Made by a program: the position numbers and the translations under genes
Part shown: positions 11,341 to 26,740 of the stretch, piece by piece
Position numbering within the stretch: position 1 is the stretch's first letter
Layout: every line of letters begins with the position of its first letter
The notes under the pieces: generated by a model
The model's input: the letters and a program-made list of their open reading frames with translations, nothing else
What the model was told of the DNA's origin: nothing
Database searches by the model: none
Assembly (NCBI GenBank): GCA_028023455.1
Contig: JAQFVV010000020.1
Location: forward strand, 8,293,092-8,357,091
From: Epiperipatus broadwayi
Lineage: Eukaryota; Onychophora; Udeonychophora; Euonychophora; Peripatidae
Length of the DNA: 64,000 bases
Direction of reading: 5' to 3'

Positions 11341-14300
11341 TAGTTTTAGTTTCAAATTATAATCTTTACCGTTGAAGTCAAAAGTCAAAAATCAATTTAG
11401 AGAAGGGTATTTTATAAAACTTAACCATTTGGTGTCCATTAATTACTCAAATTTACAGTAGATGGCTCTACAGCTGAAAGAAGATCACTGCTTTTGAAAG
11501 CATGTGAGTTTGCATATAAAAATAATTTAATATTGTCATGTTATATAAATCAATAATGTACTTCCTATTTATCAGAAATAAATATTAGACCCTTTTTTGC
11601 AGGTATTATATAATTACTCATTTATGACAAATAAACAATAAAGCATAATAAACAATCATTTGAAAATGAGTATAGCCATTACAACTTCAAAAAAGAAAAG
11701 AGAGAGGAGAGGGGACTACTCTAAAAAGGACATTGGTGTATATACAAATCAACATGTATGCTATAAATATGTCCACATATAAAATATGCTGGTACAATTT
11801 TTTATTTATTAATTTATGACATTGTCTTTTAATTTCCACAGCAGAGCAACATCATATCTAATTGTAGCTCTTCAATATATTCTATTCTCTGGTGCATCTT
11901 CCTAATGAAAACAATTGATATTGTTCTTCTTTAGAATGCCTTTGAGATAATCCTTATAGCATAGATGATCTCTCCTATGAAACCCATGTTCAAGTTCCCT
12001 ATAAAATATTCTTTTATAAAAATTTTGATTGTTACTCATTTTACATGTGCAATTCAACAAAGGTGTGATTTTATAATAGTGGTTCTCAATAATATTACAT
12101 CCTGCAAGATGAAAAATATATTGATTTAATATTCACCTGTATAATGCCTAATGAAACATTCAGTGTTCTGTCTTAAATGTCTAGATGGGTCCAGAAGGAA
12201 AACAACTACAGAAGATGGAAATAACATTTCAAGTGCATCACCAAGGAGTTCCCATGAGTAATGCATGATATTCCAAAGAAGGATGACCTGAAGAGAGATA
12301 GACTCTATCTATGAAAGACCTTATTTTCTAAATTCACAGACATTATTCAAGATGATTTGATGAAAGTTTTAATTTATTATGCATTATTTATATATATACA
12401 TTTGTAGAATTCTGTTTTTATTTCACTTCCATATTTGGAAACATAAATATCTACAACTTGGAAGAGTCCACTGTAATTGAAATCAAGAAAGTACAGGGGG
12501 GAAGGTTGTTAAGTTAGATAAATCTTTTTTGTTGTTAAATAAAGTTTAGGTCAGCTTTCTCTCTGTAATGACTTAACATTAGTTACCATCATCACCATGA
12601 TATGGAATAAGGTAAGATTTTATTTGATATTGTTTCATATTAAGAACATACATTTGCTACAGGACAGAGTTTGTGTTGTTTATTTTTTGTTATTGTTAAC
12701 TTATTTGTTTACTTGGTGTGAATGACAAATCTTCTTTAATGGACATTCTTTTCTATCAACCATAGGAAACTTGTATATAGTTAGCAGGGATCCCCAAAGA
12801 AGATGGAACTTCTACAGTTGGAATTGGACAATGAAACTATTGTACGTACATTGGTATAATATTGTAAAATAGTTAGTCAGCTTCGTGATCATTGTAATAA
12901 TGAATTAATGATTTTTTTCCTTTTGTTAATTTTATCTGCCTTGTAAAAAGTTAGTCCATTGTCATGTATACCTACCATGGGTAAGGGTTGGAATACTAAA
13001 CACATTTAATTGTTAATATGATAGAGATACATAATTGACACACACATATGTACATTTTTTTATTATGTTAAAAGTTTTGAATTTTTATCTTGTTAGTCAA
13101 TAAATGTTGTTAACTTGATTTTTATTAAAATGGTCTTTAGTTTGTCAAAATTCTTTATCCATTCATTCATCAATTTATAACCAGGTATACATGCATATAC
13201 ACATACTTTCTTTTTACATCATAATATTGTAATATTTTTAGATGGACCCTTCACTCAATTGGAACTTATATAGAGGTGTGGTAGTTGCTATCTAGAGTAA
13301 ATTCACCCCTGAGGAGAGCTGAAAGCAACATTCTCCCAGAGTTTGAATACTGAAGTGTAATGGGATCCGAAAGAGGGGTGAGATATGAATGAGCTAGCCT
13401 AAATTGTATCTGAATTTAATGTGTAAGCTTAGAGCTAGCCCATTGGAGGTAGATACATTCATTGGTTAAGTATTTCAATGAATCAGTCACAGAATCCTAC
13501 CAAGAAGACCCTTGGTCCAACCATAGTGAGATATGTTCCCCTCTCTGGTGGGCTGTTACAATTTAATATGATTGGAATATCTACTTTTTTAATGCAGATA
13601 TTATTTAATCTTAGGGCATACTAATCAATGATCTGTACAACAATCTGAATTTTTGAGGACTGAAGTAATATGACCTTGTCCTTTATTCTGATTTCTAATA
13701 GTAAATATAATCTATTAAATACTATTATTTTTGAAGGTGGATGCATCCATATTTATTTGTAGTAGGTTTTCTGCCTAAACAAAGTGTTTTTGTATCATGC
13801 ATAAATTCAGTAATAACAAACCATTGGAATTCATAGCACAAATGCCATTATTTCCACTAATTTTTGGACAAAGTCTCCTATTTGTGTTAACAAGTGCATT
13901 AACTCTTACTGTGGTCATTAATTTTATTGGCTGAGTGAGATAAAACTCTAAACTTTAAATTGGTCAATTCACAAACTCAGCCATAATATATATATATTCA
14001 TCTTTTATATTCACTTTAGTTTCATTTGTAAAAAGTATATTAATAATTTGTCAGGTTATGAAAGTGAACGAAAGTTTTTTCAAAAATAAATTTTTATTTA
14101 TAATTATAAAAATATTTGATAGCAGCAAATCTAAAATGAACATTACTCACCAACTAAAAAGTGTTGCTGACATCAGTGAGTTCTTTCCCAATTTTACATT
14201 GTGGAAAAGTAAATAATTTTTACTAAAATCTTAACTATTTTTCTAAAATAATTTTATTTTTAGCATATTTTATCAAAATAATTTACAATATGTCAAAAAA

Positions 14301-14570
14301 TACTTTTAAAATGGTCTAAAACATTCATTTCTCACTTTCGAATTGAAACAAAAGAAATCATAGCGGTAAAATTTATTGACAGGCAGTTTTCTTTATTCTC
14401 TATGGTTAACAACCAATCAGCAGCAAGGATGGAGTTACAACATCACATTTATTGATTTTTTACTTGTAAAATAATTCGAGAGAGGTCAGCATTGTACGGG
14501 ATTTTTTCTAAGCTTTCAAACAAGTGCATAAACTGTAATGTAGTTCAAAAAGTGGCCGATTTAGAATGAC
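11341..14570. other. AT-rich interspersed DNA, no gene seen
   Basis: There is no coding signal. A less AT-rich stretch at 13245-13560 (containing CACCCCTGAGGAGAGCTG and CTCTCTGGTGGGC) stands out but shows no open frame and no match to other repeats in the window. Confidence 0.45.
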
Positions 14571-15015
14571 CTAAAGCCATTGATGTTGAATAGTGTATAG
14601 AGCTGGGAAAGTGTTAAAGTCATCAAGAAAATAAATTTGATATTTTAATGGTATTGCTGTAACAATGTTATCCAACAACAAGAAATAAAAGCTGTTCTCC
14701 TCTGAATCTAAAATTGGGGCATAGGCAATGATAAAATAATCTTTAGTACCATTATGCTTGCAAATTTTAAGATTATTAACTTTTCTTGATACAATGAGGA
14801 ACTTCAATAATAGAAGATATTAAATTAGATTTTACAGCAAGTTCAACACCATGCACTCTTCTCTCACTGACTAACCTATGTTTCCACAAAAACTCATCCA
14901 TCTATCTGTCTAATAAACTTCCTTCATCTGGGAGAAGAGTTTTTCTAAGAGCAGGTATATCAATCTTAAGTCTTGACAGTTCTTTAGCCACACTTGCAGT
15001 CCTCCATTCTAGTTT
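14571..15015 (-). pseudogene. LINE apurinic-type endonuclease remnant
   Basis: On the minus strand, segments read in order resemble a LINE endonuclease: a block like VAKELSRLKIDIPALRKT near 15000-14945, LLPDEGSLLD, RRVHGVELAVKSNLI, then IIAYAPILDSEENSFYFLLL and YFLDDFNTFPA. The AYAP and (G)DFN positions are the conserved strand and catalytic Asp-Asn motifs of the exonuclease-endonuclease-phosphatase fold. Glycine in GDFN is replaced, stops separate the blocks, and no reverse transcriptase follows within reach. A 3'-end remnant of a possibly related LINE lies at 50330-50790. Confidence 0.6.
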
Positions 15016-16935
15016 TGAAAAAGTTTGCACATTTCAGTATCATTCACTAACTACCCTACTACTGCTTATATTCTTCTATCATTATTATTTCTACCAATGG
15101 AATGAGTAATCCTCAGGTGTGTCAATCTAGATTGACTGTATGAAACAGGCAATTTTTAAATTAAATTTATTAGGGTCCTTCTATGTCAGTGGTAGGCATA
15201 GGGATCCCTAAATAGGTCTGCTTAAATGTACAATCTTTGTCAGTTGAAAAATCCAGTTCCAAACTGGATCATTAGTGATTGTACTGTCTTGACAAAAGAT
15301 CACAATTAAGGACTGCCATGTTAATAAGTCTACTCTCTTCACTCCTTTCTTAATTCTCAAGAACATGAAATAAAAGAAAAGACAGAAAAAAAAGGGAATA
15401 GGAACTAGAAAAACTATGCATATAGTTAAAGGATGGAAATGTTACACAAACTCACAATCTCATTGCCATGGAGATTGGGTTCTATAATAACTTAAATGAC
15501 TGAAGAAGAAAAAGAGAGAGACAGAAAAGACTGTTTGTATTGGAATAAGTACCTAACCTTTGATTAACCAACATCTTGTTCTTCAAGGCAGAAGGAACTC
15601 TTGGGCCCACACTGTTTATTTGATATTCACCTATGGTTTTTATATCTAAAGGCCAGCCTGTTGTTAGCCCATGTGCATACCCAATGCAATAAAACATAAA
15701 ACCACTATATTCACTTTTTGTCTTTCTATAAAAAGTTTTGGATTAGACTATCTGATTGACCAGATCATTATTTCTCACATTTCTTTATACCTTTGTTTTG
15801 TATTTATAAAACTAAATTTAGAAATATCAAAGTTTTTGCATTCACTCATTTGATAACAATATCTTTAAATAAATATATTAATGATAATTATAAATCCAGA
15901 GCTGGGGAAAGGAATTTTGGCATCCTGAAGCAAGATTTAAAAGCTGCACCTTTTAAAATTATTTTAAAAGATCTTGTGATAAAGAGGTATCCTGTCTAAA
16001 TTCCATACATACAATCTAAAGTTTAAATCGAGGTTGTTATTGTTGTTTTTCAAGAGACAGAATTTTTACTTTTGAGTGCTGTCTAATATCGAACCTAGAT
16101 AATAATCTAACATTGGCAACTATGGGTTACCAGTTATTTTTAGTTAGAGATAAAATAACAACTAGTTTAAAGTCTTACCAAGCAGCAATTGATAAGCCTG
16201 CTGAATATTACCTATTTCTTCACCATTTTTCTATGAAGGATAATTGGAGACATTTTTGGCCTACAGTGAGCTGTTTATTGCAAAAACTGTTTTATTTACT
16301 GATTTAAAATGGTCTGCTTAACAAAGTATTCAGTGTAATAAAAATTATATTAAGTTAAAATATATCATAGAACACACACACAATTAAACAATGAAACAAA
16401 ATAAATTAAAAATATAATAAATAATAAAATGTATGGATTAAAAAAAATCATAGTATAGTAAATAGTTTTTAGCTTGGTAGCATTTTTTATATATAATTTT
16501 ATTGCTTTAAATATAGTCTTTTCTATAGAAATTATTGCTGGATCACTTAAATGATTTGGGACCATTATAATAATTTTTTAAAATTTTTAGTTTGGAAAAA
16601 ATGTTTTCAGACAATCGAAAAATATTTTATTTCAGTCATGGCTAACATACTATAGCAGATTCCTTAAACTTTTTTGCTTATATTTATCATGTAGAAAAAT
16701 TTAAAAAATCATTTAGAAAATTGAACAGTTTCTGATTAAAAGAAGTAGTGAAGGTATTCTTTTCACCTACTTCAAAACCTTTTTTAATTTATTTTATTTA
16801 AGTATTTTTCTATTATTAAATTTAATAAAAAAAAATTTTTTTTAATGTTATGTTTTATTTTAATTCTTTTCTAATTCAATGCCTGAAAAAATGGCCCATC
16901 TATCAGGTCTGTACAAATGATTTATTAGATTATGT
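15016..16935. other. AT-rich interspersed DNA
   Basis: No gene or repeat family recognised. Confidence 0.45.
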
Positions 16936-16938
16936 ATT

Positions 16939-17648
16939 AGTAATTACACCACACTTTGAATACTCATTGGCGAAGTTAGAACTATCAAAATTACATATCA
17001 GGCTTAGTGCCTTCAAGGTCTTTTAACCTCATATTCATAGCCAAAGAGTTAGAAATGTTGTGGTGTTGTTGATGTATGCTAATATATGCAAATTAATCTT
17101 CATATGTAAGACAATTTTTGATATAAATAGAGAAAAATGTGTCTTTTCTATTAATGACATGTGGATCATTTATGATGAAGTACACCTCCTTTATTTTTCT
17201 TTTGCAATCATTTTTCTCAGTACATACAATCTCAGGGTTGGAGGGTTTGAACATGTGACCAGTTGCTTTTTCATGTTCCAAGAATATTGAAGTGTCTCCA
17301 TTATTTTGAACTCTCTTGTATACATACCTATACTGAGTAGCAGTTAACAGTGGCTGCAAAAGAAAAATAAAGAAGGCATACTTCATCATAAATGATCCAC
17401 ACACCATTAATAGAAAAGACACATATTTCTCTATTTCTAAGAAGTGGACAAGCTGATTGATCTGTATATATTAAAAACTGTCTTACATGTGAAGATCAAT
17501 TTGCATATATTAGCATACATCAAAAACACCATAACGTTTCTAACTCTTTGGCTATGAATATGAGGTTAAAAGACCTCAAAAGCTCTAAACCTGTTATTTA
17601 ATTTTGATAGTTCTAACTTCACCAATACGAAGTATGGTATAATTACGA
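16939..17648. mobile_element. Large foldback element (~0.7 kb, arms ~290 bp)
   Basis: The left arm 16939-17215 is found inverted at 17345-17648: AACTATCAAAATTA against TAATTTTGATAGTT, AGAGTTAGAAATG against TAACTCTTTGG-type blocks, ATGTATGCTAATATATGCAA against TTGCATATATTAGCATACAT, and GTCTTTTCTATTAATG against ATTAATAGAAAAGAC. Ends read TAATTACACCACACTTT and AAGTATGGTATAATTA. I see no hammerhead core. Open frames across it are by-products of the inverted repeat. Confidence 0.75.
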
Positions 17649-18003
17649 TTACAAAGTAAATTGCTTATTATAGGCTACGTATTATAAATTGGGTTGTTTT
17701 ATATACTAAAGGTTTTTAGTTTTAGAGAAGTTCCTTTTAGGCTAGCATATATCTTTAGTACCATCTTCCTTAATTCAGAAACTAAAAGAATCCTATATTC
17801 AAGAACTTGAAAGTGTGCAAGAAGTCACATTCATATTTATTAACTGAATAGTTCTTATTGTGAATAAACATACATACAGAATATAATATATTTCTTTAGA
17901 TATAAAAATTTTAATATTTTCCATTTTTTATATAACCTTATTTGTAAATTAATACACTGTACAAGCTTACACACATCTGCATATATATATATATATAATG
18001 TAA

Positions 18004-18094
18004 TATATAAGGGATTTGAACTCAGACTTTCACATGATTCTCAGTTCTCCAGAGCTGAGGGTCATGTGAAAGTCTGAGTTTGAAACTTATTTGG
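18004..18094. repeat. Short hairpin made of family D termini
   Basis: AAGGGATTTGAACTCAGACT is mirrored by AGTCTGAGTTTGAAACTTAT, with CACATGA-TCTCAG and CTGAG-GTCATGTG inside. These are D-family ends joined with almost nothing between them. Confidence 0.65.
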
Positions 18095-18721
18095 TGTAAA
18101 TATTGATTCCATGATAATACTTTTTATTAATGTTAGAACATGTAAAAGGTATAAATTTATCTCAAAACTGATGTAACTTTTAAAATCTATTACAATTAAT
18201 GAGATAATATTCAAATATATATATATAATGTAAGACAAGAAGCATTTAATTTCTAAATTTTGTAGAATTTGCTAATATTATCATGTAATGCATGTAACTA
18301 AATCATATTACAATTATGTTAAAACTTGTTATGAATTTATGCCTACACAACATAAAGCACAAAAATAAATAATCAAACAAAAACATCACATGACCTCTGA
18401 TTCACACATTGCTTTCAAGGACTAATTATTAATTCCTCTACATTTCTGCCGCCTATTGTAAGCTTGAATAAACTTAATCTAGTGCACCTATACATTTTTT
18501 GCATGCAAAGCCCTTTCCATTCCAGTAGCTATCATTTATTCTTTTTTTATTATTATCAAACTATCAGTCTGGGATTCAAAATCATATTAACATTTTAAAT
18601 CCAATCCAACATGTTTGGATTTTTAAATATATCTGATGCCAGTTCAATATTTATATATTTTAAATATTTTAGTTTTTTAAATGATTATAGATATCTTTAG
18701 TCTTTGATTTGGATTCAAAAC

Positions 18722-18768
18722 TCTTCACTGATGAAGATCTTAAGCCAGAAAATAGGGTTGGGATATGA
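18722..18768 (+). ncRNA. Degenerate hammerhead-like module
   Basis: CTCTTCA precedes CTGATGA (18728-18734), then a short AAGCC-containing segment, GAAA (18748-18751) and GGGTTGGGATATGAG. It resembles the family A module, but stem II and the cleavage triplet have decayed. Confidence 0.3.
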
Positions 18769-19133
18769 GTAGAACATAATTATTTAAGGAGTTAATAAGC
18801 ACTATATCTAATCTCTAATAATTACTCAAATTTACAATGGCATAGTTAGTAAGGAAGAAATAATTAGCTTTTGAAAGCAGTAAAATATTTTGTTGCTCAT
18901 AAAGTCATATGCCATTCAAGCACAAAAAATGGAAGAGCCAAGTGCAACACATGAACTTTGAACTCTTAAGTTTGCCAAACTACAACTGCATTTAATTTAT
19001 GTAAGGCATATAAACCATTATGAAAGTTTATGGTAATATCTGAAATAGTGAAAATGTTGTACACATATTTATTAAATGCATAGTTTTTACTTTTTAAAAA
19101 GCTATATTTTTGATGATGTATAGTTACTCAGAT

Positions 19134-19981
<848 letters not shown>

Positions 19982-20156
19982 TATTCTATGAAATAAAACA
20001 AAGTACATCACAAATATTTAAAAACTCCAAACAAGAAAAATCTTGTGTGTGGAATTTACATGTAAAAATAAATTAAATAAAAATACAATCAAAAACTCAA
20101 AAGAACAGTTTAGGAAATAAATAAAATTAATTAAATAAATAAAATAAATGCCAAAA

Positions 20157-22940
20157 TTAATACATACTACACAACCATTGACACAAATATTTTTTGAATG
20201 ATATATAAGAAATATTATTCAGATCAATTGAACATTCATATACAAATTTATTAAACAACTTTGACCCAGAATAAACATATTGTCTTCTACTAGATTCCTT
20301 AAAAAATTTTGGTAAAGGTAATTGAAATTTATTAGAAAGACGAGTATTTAGAACATAAACTCTAGAATTCAGAAAAGGTTTAGCACAAAAAATATCAAAA
20401 ATAACTCTATATTGATATAAGTGATTTACATCAAATAAACCAAATGCAATATAAATATCTCGAACAGAAGAGGAACGAGATCTACCAAAAATAATGCGCA
20501 AAGTATAATTTTGCAAAACACGCAAAGAAGATAAAATATGTGAGATCATTACCCCAAATAATGATATTGTAAGATAAAATACTCTGATAACAGGCAATGT
20601 AAATAAAAATGAGAGCAGACCTAGGAAGAAATTTAACTAAATAATAAAACATATAGTTTAAATTACGTAACCGTTGACAAAGATAGGTAATGTGATTTGT
20701 CCAGGACAATCTGGAGTCAATATATATTCCCAAATAACAATAATTATCTACCAAAGGAATATTCTCACAAGTACATATACTATTATAATGCAAAATATAC
20801 TTACAGCAAATTTTAATCTTAAGAGAAAAAAAGTACGCTTGTAAGAAAAAAGAATAGCTTTTGTTTTATCTAAATTGACCAACAATGAATTATATGCCAA
20901 CCATTTACCAATTGAGTCCAAATCCTCATTCACTAATTTTTCAAGAAGATTATAAGAAACAGCATTGCAAGATAAAGCAATATCATCAGCAAAACCAAAA
21001 ATCTTAGAATGTAACTTCAATGAAAATAAATCATTAATATAAATTAAAAACAATAGAGGACCAAGTACTGAACCTTGTGGAACTCCAGAATTAATCAAGA
21101 CAACATCACTGATAGTACCATAAATATTAGTAAACTGTTTCCTATCATTTAAATAACTCTCCAACCAACTACCAATAGATCCACGAAAACCATACAAGTA
21201 GCAACGCTAATCAAAATATTATGATTAACAGAATCAAATGCTTTAGATAAATCAAGATAAATAGCCAATGTTTTAAGTTCCTGATCCAATGAAGATGTTA
21301 AATACTGAACATGATGTTTTAAAGCATCTAATGTACTTCTGCCAGGAAGAAAACCATATTGATAGTCAGATAAAATTTTATTTTTAAACAGAAATGACAA
21401 CATTTGATCCCTAACAATCATTTCCAATAATTTAGAAAAAACAGAAATAATAGCAATTGGCCTATAATTGACCATAAGAGTAGAATCACCCTTTTTATAA
21501 ACAGGAGTAATAACATTAACTTTCAGACATTCTGGAAATGATCCAGACTGCAAAGATAAATTAAATAAATGAACTAAAATAGGCAAAAATGCAACCTTAT
21601 TTTCTTTAAGCATCTTAGGTGTTATACCATCTAGTCCAAAAGAAGTGACATTTTTTAAACTATCAATTGCTACAGACAACTGAGATTCAGAAACATCAGA
21701 ATATAAAAAAGATTCAAACTTGAATAAGAAGACAAAATCTGCTCAGGCACATCACGCATCGATAAATTTACAAAATACTCATTAAACCGATCAGCTAAAT
21801 ATTTTTCATTATTCTGTAACTCAAATAAACTTTCATTATATTTAATACATTTAATACGATCAGGAGAAGATTTTTTAATCAAAGAATTTATTGTTCTCCA
21901 TTTCAAAGAAACATTTTTATCATTAAGAAATTCTTGATAATATCTAAACTTCAACTTTCTAATATCAGACTTAATTTCAACATTAAGTTTTTTAAAACAT
22001 CTGATGAGCCATCCAAAGATTTTAACACATTTCTCTGATTAATTTTACATACCAGCGCATCTGTCACCCAAAGAGATCTTCTTCTATTCTTACTTGTCAA
22101 TTTTAAATGAAACTTTGCTTTAGCAATTAAATCTAAACAAATAGCTTGGAACCCCAAAAATGCATCATTTACATTATCTATCATAAAAATCTCATCCCAA
22201 TTCTGAACAGATAATAAATAATTCAATTTAGAAAAAGATAATTTCTCAACATATGCACAAACATTAATATTATCCATACAATTCAATATTTTTAATTCAG
22301 TAGCAAAATGATCTGTAAGAAATAATTTAGAAAGAGACGAATCAGAAAATAAAAGAGATTGAGATATAGGAGTAATACGCGTAGGTGAAAAAAGCGTTTG
22401 ACTAAATCCATAGCTATAAAGTAAATTTAAATAATCTATAGTAGACTTACAAGCATTATTTAACAAATCAATATTTAGATCACCCATTAAAACAGCAGAT
22501 TCTGAACCCAAATCTAATAACAAAGAATCAAGTTCAGTAACAAAATCCAAAACTTTACTTGTACATGATCTATATATAGCCAAAATAGAAAGCACACATT
22601 TAGGGAGTCTCAAAGTTAATAAAATACATTCTGCAGTATTAAATGTTGGAATATTGAAAGAAAAGTCTAAACCGGTTTTTATAAAAACCATAACACCACC
22701 AGATCGTAAATGCATACGAGGAGAAAGTATACTCGTATAGCCATTCAAACTATATAAATTTTGTTCTTGTAAAGAAATCCAAGTTTCCGTTAAAATAATT
22801 ATATCAAAATGAAATAAAGGAAAATTATTTAAATAAACTACAAGTTCATCAAAATGACATCTAATGCTACGTATATTTAAATGAAATAATTTAAGTGAAG
22901 CAAAATCTTTTTCCTGAGAAATCAAATCAGAATTTATCAT
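20157..22940 (-). pseudogene. LINE ORF2: endonuclease plus reverse transcriptase, frameshifted
   Basis: The endonuclease (22940-21951) starts near LKLFHLNIRSIRCHFDEL, then ILTETWIS, a GGVMVFI strand, VLMGDLNIDLLN (the GDxN motif) and LTDHFATEL with the catalytic Asp-His. Part of the stretch usually preceding that last motif looks shortened. A linker (21954-21670) leads to the reverse transcriptase (21679-20748). Its motifs are GLDGITPKMLKE, VITPVYKKGD, NYRPIAIISVFSKLLE, YGFLPGRSTLDAL, LDLSKAFDSVNH, GVPQGSVLGPLLFLIYIN and the catalytic FADDIAL. It ends with NYCYLGIYID and a C-terminal region (20597-20157). Frame changes near 21950, 21670, 21190, 20770 and 20550 break it. The expected product would nick target DNA and copy its own RNA. 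Confidence 0.88.
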
Positions 22941-22952
22941 AATAAATAAATT

Positions 22953-23835
22953 TCAGAATGACTCCAAATCACTTTCATTTCTAATTAAAACACGAGGAGA
23001 ATTATAATCTTTTCTCACATACACTGATCCATTATGAATGAATGCAAAACCTTGACCAGAACGTAACTTCTGTTTCGCCAACCATAAAAGCCTTCTATTG
23101 AATGGAGTCAAACGCTGATTAATATAAATACGTTTGTTATTATTAACCCCAGGCAAAATTTGAGAAACTGTTAAAACAGATTTTTTTTTTATTAAAAACT
23201 GTATGGCAGAATTTCGTGATTTAAAACGAGCTACAACAAAACCTGGAGCTCCTGATTTATTTTTTGTACGAAAAACGTTTTCCAAATCTATAGCGACATC
23301 TGAAACACGGCTTGTCCGCCGTTAGTTAAAATAACCAAATTTTCATTTTCTTGAAAAGGCAAACCCTGTATTTCAACTTCATGATCAGATTAAATCGTTC
23401 CATAGAATGTAATTTATCTTTCAATAACAAAATCTCATTCTCATTTGAAGTACAAGAATTAGAAAGCAATTATTTCTTGATTATTGTCATTTTCAAAAAA
23501 TAACTTCTGTCCAAAATTAGCAACTGCTTGAGATAACTCTGAAATTGTGTTGTGAATCACCGGCAATAATTTTAATTTATCCAAAATTTCCTCCAAAATT
23601 AAATCAGGTGAATTTTTAGCAGTCATAGATGAATCCAAAACATCACTAGCCTTAGAAAAACTAACTCTACAAGCAGCGTCCTCCATTCTTGCTTCTTTTT
23701 TATAGACATTCTTCGGTAAGTAGTATCACTCAACGATGCACATGCAAAGTGCATACCGGACGTACAACCAAAGCAGGATACAAAATTACCATTTTTTGGT
23801 AAAAGTTCTTTACAAATAGAACATGAATCCATCAT
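22953..23835 (-). pseudogene. LINE ORF1: PHD-like zinc finger and baculovirus-FP-like domain, frameshifted
   Basis: The N-terminus (23835-23623) reads CSICKELLPKNGNFVSCFGC and then HFACASLSDTTYRR, a Cys4-His-Cys PHD-like finger. A second frame (23686-23459) carries a helical, probably coiled-coil middle. The C-terminal frame (23285-22953) contains LKKKSVLT-like and INQRLTPFNRRLLWLAKQ segments and an F-x-W/H-NGSVYVRKD stretch, close to the FP-protein-like domain found in ORF1 of many CR1/Jockey-group LINEs. It is thought to bind element RNA and act as a chaperone. At least two frameshifts are present, one near 23660 and one between 23460 and 23285. ORF2 follows 12 bp downstream. Confidence 0.8.
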
Positions 23836-23891
23836 TAAAAATTTAAAAAATCAAGAGAACAAGTAAACACGTCTTTACACTAGAAAACCGG

Positions 23892-24514
<623 letters not shown>

Positions 24515-25298
24515 ATAAAACAAGAAACAAATTGCATAACTTGCTTTTTAGCTTGTATTAAACGTTCACTAGAGAGAGCTTACCATCAAGCTTTAATTTA
24601 TAAGTGCTGAAAGAGAAAGAATTCAGAATCTCTATCGGAAAGTCCTCATCCCCAGACCAATTGCTTTTGAGCTTATGACTCACCCAGTGAGGAGTTAGGA
24701 TTCCAGACACTAGATCCAAAATACCAACTCAAAAGTCAGCACTTATTTAATATGTTACTACCAATTTAAAAATCTGAACTTTTCAGACACAAATGTCTTC
24801 AAATCCAGCCCTACAAACAAGATAGCTATATGGGTCTGAACTCAGTACAGTTTGACCATTAAAGCAATATAATATCACAAAAGCCTTCAAGGATACAATT
24901 ATAATAATTAATAAAACAAGAAACAAATTGTGTAACTTACTTTTTAGCTTGTATTAAAATGTTCACTAGAGGGAGCTTACCAATAGCTCCAAACAAGCTT
25001 TAATTTATAAGTGCTGAAAGTGAAAGAATTCAGAATCTTTTTTCTCATACCCAGACCAATTGATTTTAAGCTTCTGTCTCACCTCAATGAGGAGTTAGGA
25101 CTCCAGACACTAGATCTAAAATACCAGCTCAAAAGTCAGCACTTATTTAAGGCTTTTGTGATGTTATATTGTTTTAGCTATTAATATATGGTGAAACTAA
25201 CTGAGTTCAGATTCATATAACTATCTGGTTTGCAGAGCTGGATTTGAAGACATTTACATGTCTGAAAAGTTCAGGTTTTCAAATTGATAGCAACATAT
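24515..25298. mobile_element. Family B foldback, two left arms in tandem
   Basis: Two direct copies (24515-24900 and 24905-25298) share AACAAGAAACAAATTG, GTTCACTAGAG, AATTTATAAGTGCTGAAAG, the hammerhead-like module and CAGCACTTATTTAA. The second copy turns back on itself after 25150: GGCTTTTGTGATGTTATATT is the inverse of AATATAATATCACAAAAGCC near 24870. The matching right arm lies at 30369-30590, beyond the LTR insertion. Minus-strand variant hammerhead modules are at 24640-24715 and 25040-25112; both lack a canonical CTGANGA. Confidence 0.75.
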
Positions 25299-26740
25299 GG
25301 TAACGTTTTCCGTTTTGCTAGGCCTCTATATGCATTATAAATGCGCGAGTTGACCAAGTTATGTAAAAGAAAAATAAATGTTCATTTATTTTATTTCAAA
25401 AACAGAAGAAGAACATTTCATTATTATTCTGAAAACATAACTATCTTTCCTGATCAGCTCAGCCTAGAATTATTACCGAGTACAATTGTGAGCTGAATCA
25501 GTTTTTAATTTCTACATGAGGGCGCCAGAGTCATTAGACCCACTGAGTCTGCATCAAACATATTGCAACTCGTAAAATAATAATTATACGATCGGGATTA
25601 AAATTCCCGTTAAGTAGAAGATATTCCCCTTTGACTTAATTAAAAAAAAAAATCTATTTAGCAAAGGTAATTTGTATACTAATTTGATTCTAAATAATCA
25701 AAACTAAAACTTAAATATACTCTAAATTTATACACGTACAATGAAAGTATGTTAATAACAAAGATTTAATATTTATGATAAATGAAAAATTATAATGTTG
25801 GGATGTATTGTGCATAACGAATTTAATAATTTGATTCAAATATTGAAGCAATAGTTAGTTTGTGTCTTATTTTTCCATGGTACTGTTTCATTTACTACTC
25901 AGTTCGCAAATCTTTAGATCACAAAATTATGGGATAAACATTTCATTAAAATCTCAGTTCATAAAGCTTTATATAAAGTTATGGCCATTAACTTACCGGT
26001 AAGTTGATATTTAAATAGGTCATTGATCCTCCGACATCCAATTCAGTCAGTGGGTAGTCCGCAGTAGTTGTTTTTTTTAGCTTTACTCCTTCCAAATCTC
26101 CGATCAAATTTAGGTAGAGTCAGACGACGATCTAGGTGACTTTTCTCGAGAGAAAGTGTCGGCAAATGATAGAGTTCTACTCACTCATGGAGAGCGGTTT
26201 CAGTTCGTATCTAAGTGGACACATTTTATTAATTTTTTTTATATAAAAAAAATACGAGACACTTCAAATTGCTCAACACTCTCTGGAACAACAAGACAAA
26301 AGACACTTTTCAAATCTGTCGGCTCCTTTTATATTCCCAGATTCTTTTTAGAAGTTCTGCGCATATTCCTTTTTACCTTTTGTTCTATTTTATAAACTTC
26401 TACATTATTTCTCATTTTTTTATTACAAAGTCTCTTTTCTCGTTATGAATTTCTGCCATTTTTAATTACTATCAGAAAGTTGTTTCTGATAGCAATCTTT
26501 TACCTTTGAAATTTCCTTTCACTATTTGAAACAATTATTCGTTATGCATTTTCCAACATCGAATTTATTTTAATTAAATTATATATATAAAAAAGAAAAA
26601 TTAAACTTTCACTGTACGTTTTTCTTAAAACAACATTATATTACAAAAAAAAAATTAAAGATCGGGTTCTCTCTTTTTTTATTTAAATGATACACAATAT
26701 TAAATAGTAATTTGTACCATATATATAAATAAATGGTACA
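25299..26740 (-). repeat. 3' LTR
   Basis: Direct repeat of 28914-30368. The sense (minus) strand begins TGTACCATTTATT and ends AACGTTACC. The outer boundary is fixed by the ATAT duplication. Confidence 0.85.

Noticed and set aside
12075-12100. hAT end (ATAGTGGTTCTCAATAAT)
   Set aside because: Only a ten-base resemblance to the hAT terminus, with no palindrome, second end or target duplication.
26156-26395. 79-aa frame present in both LTRs (also at 29778)
   Set aside because: Duplicated because the LTR is duplicated. It has no domain, and the frame shifts between the two copies at a homopolymer.
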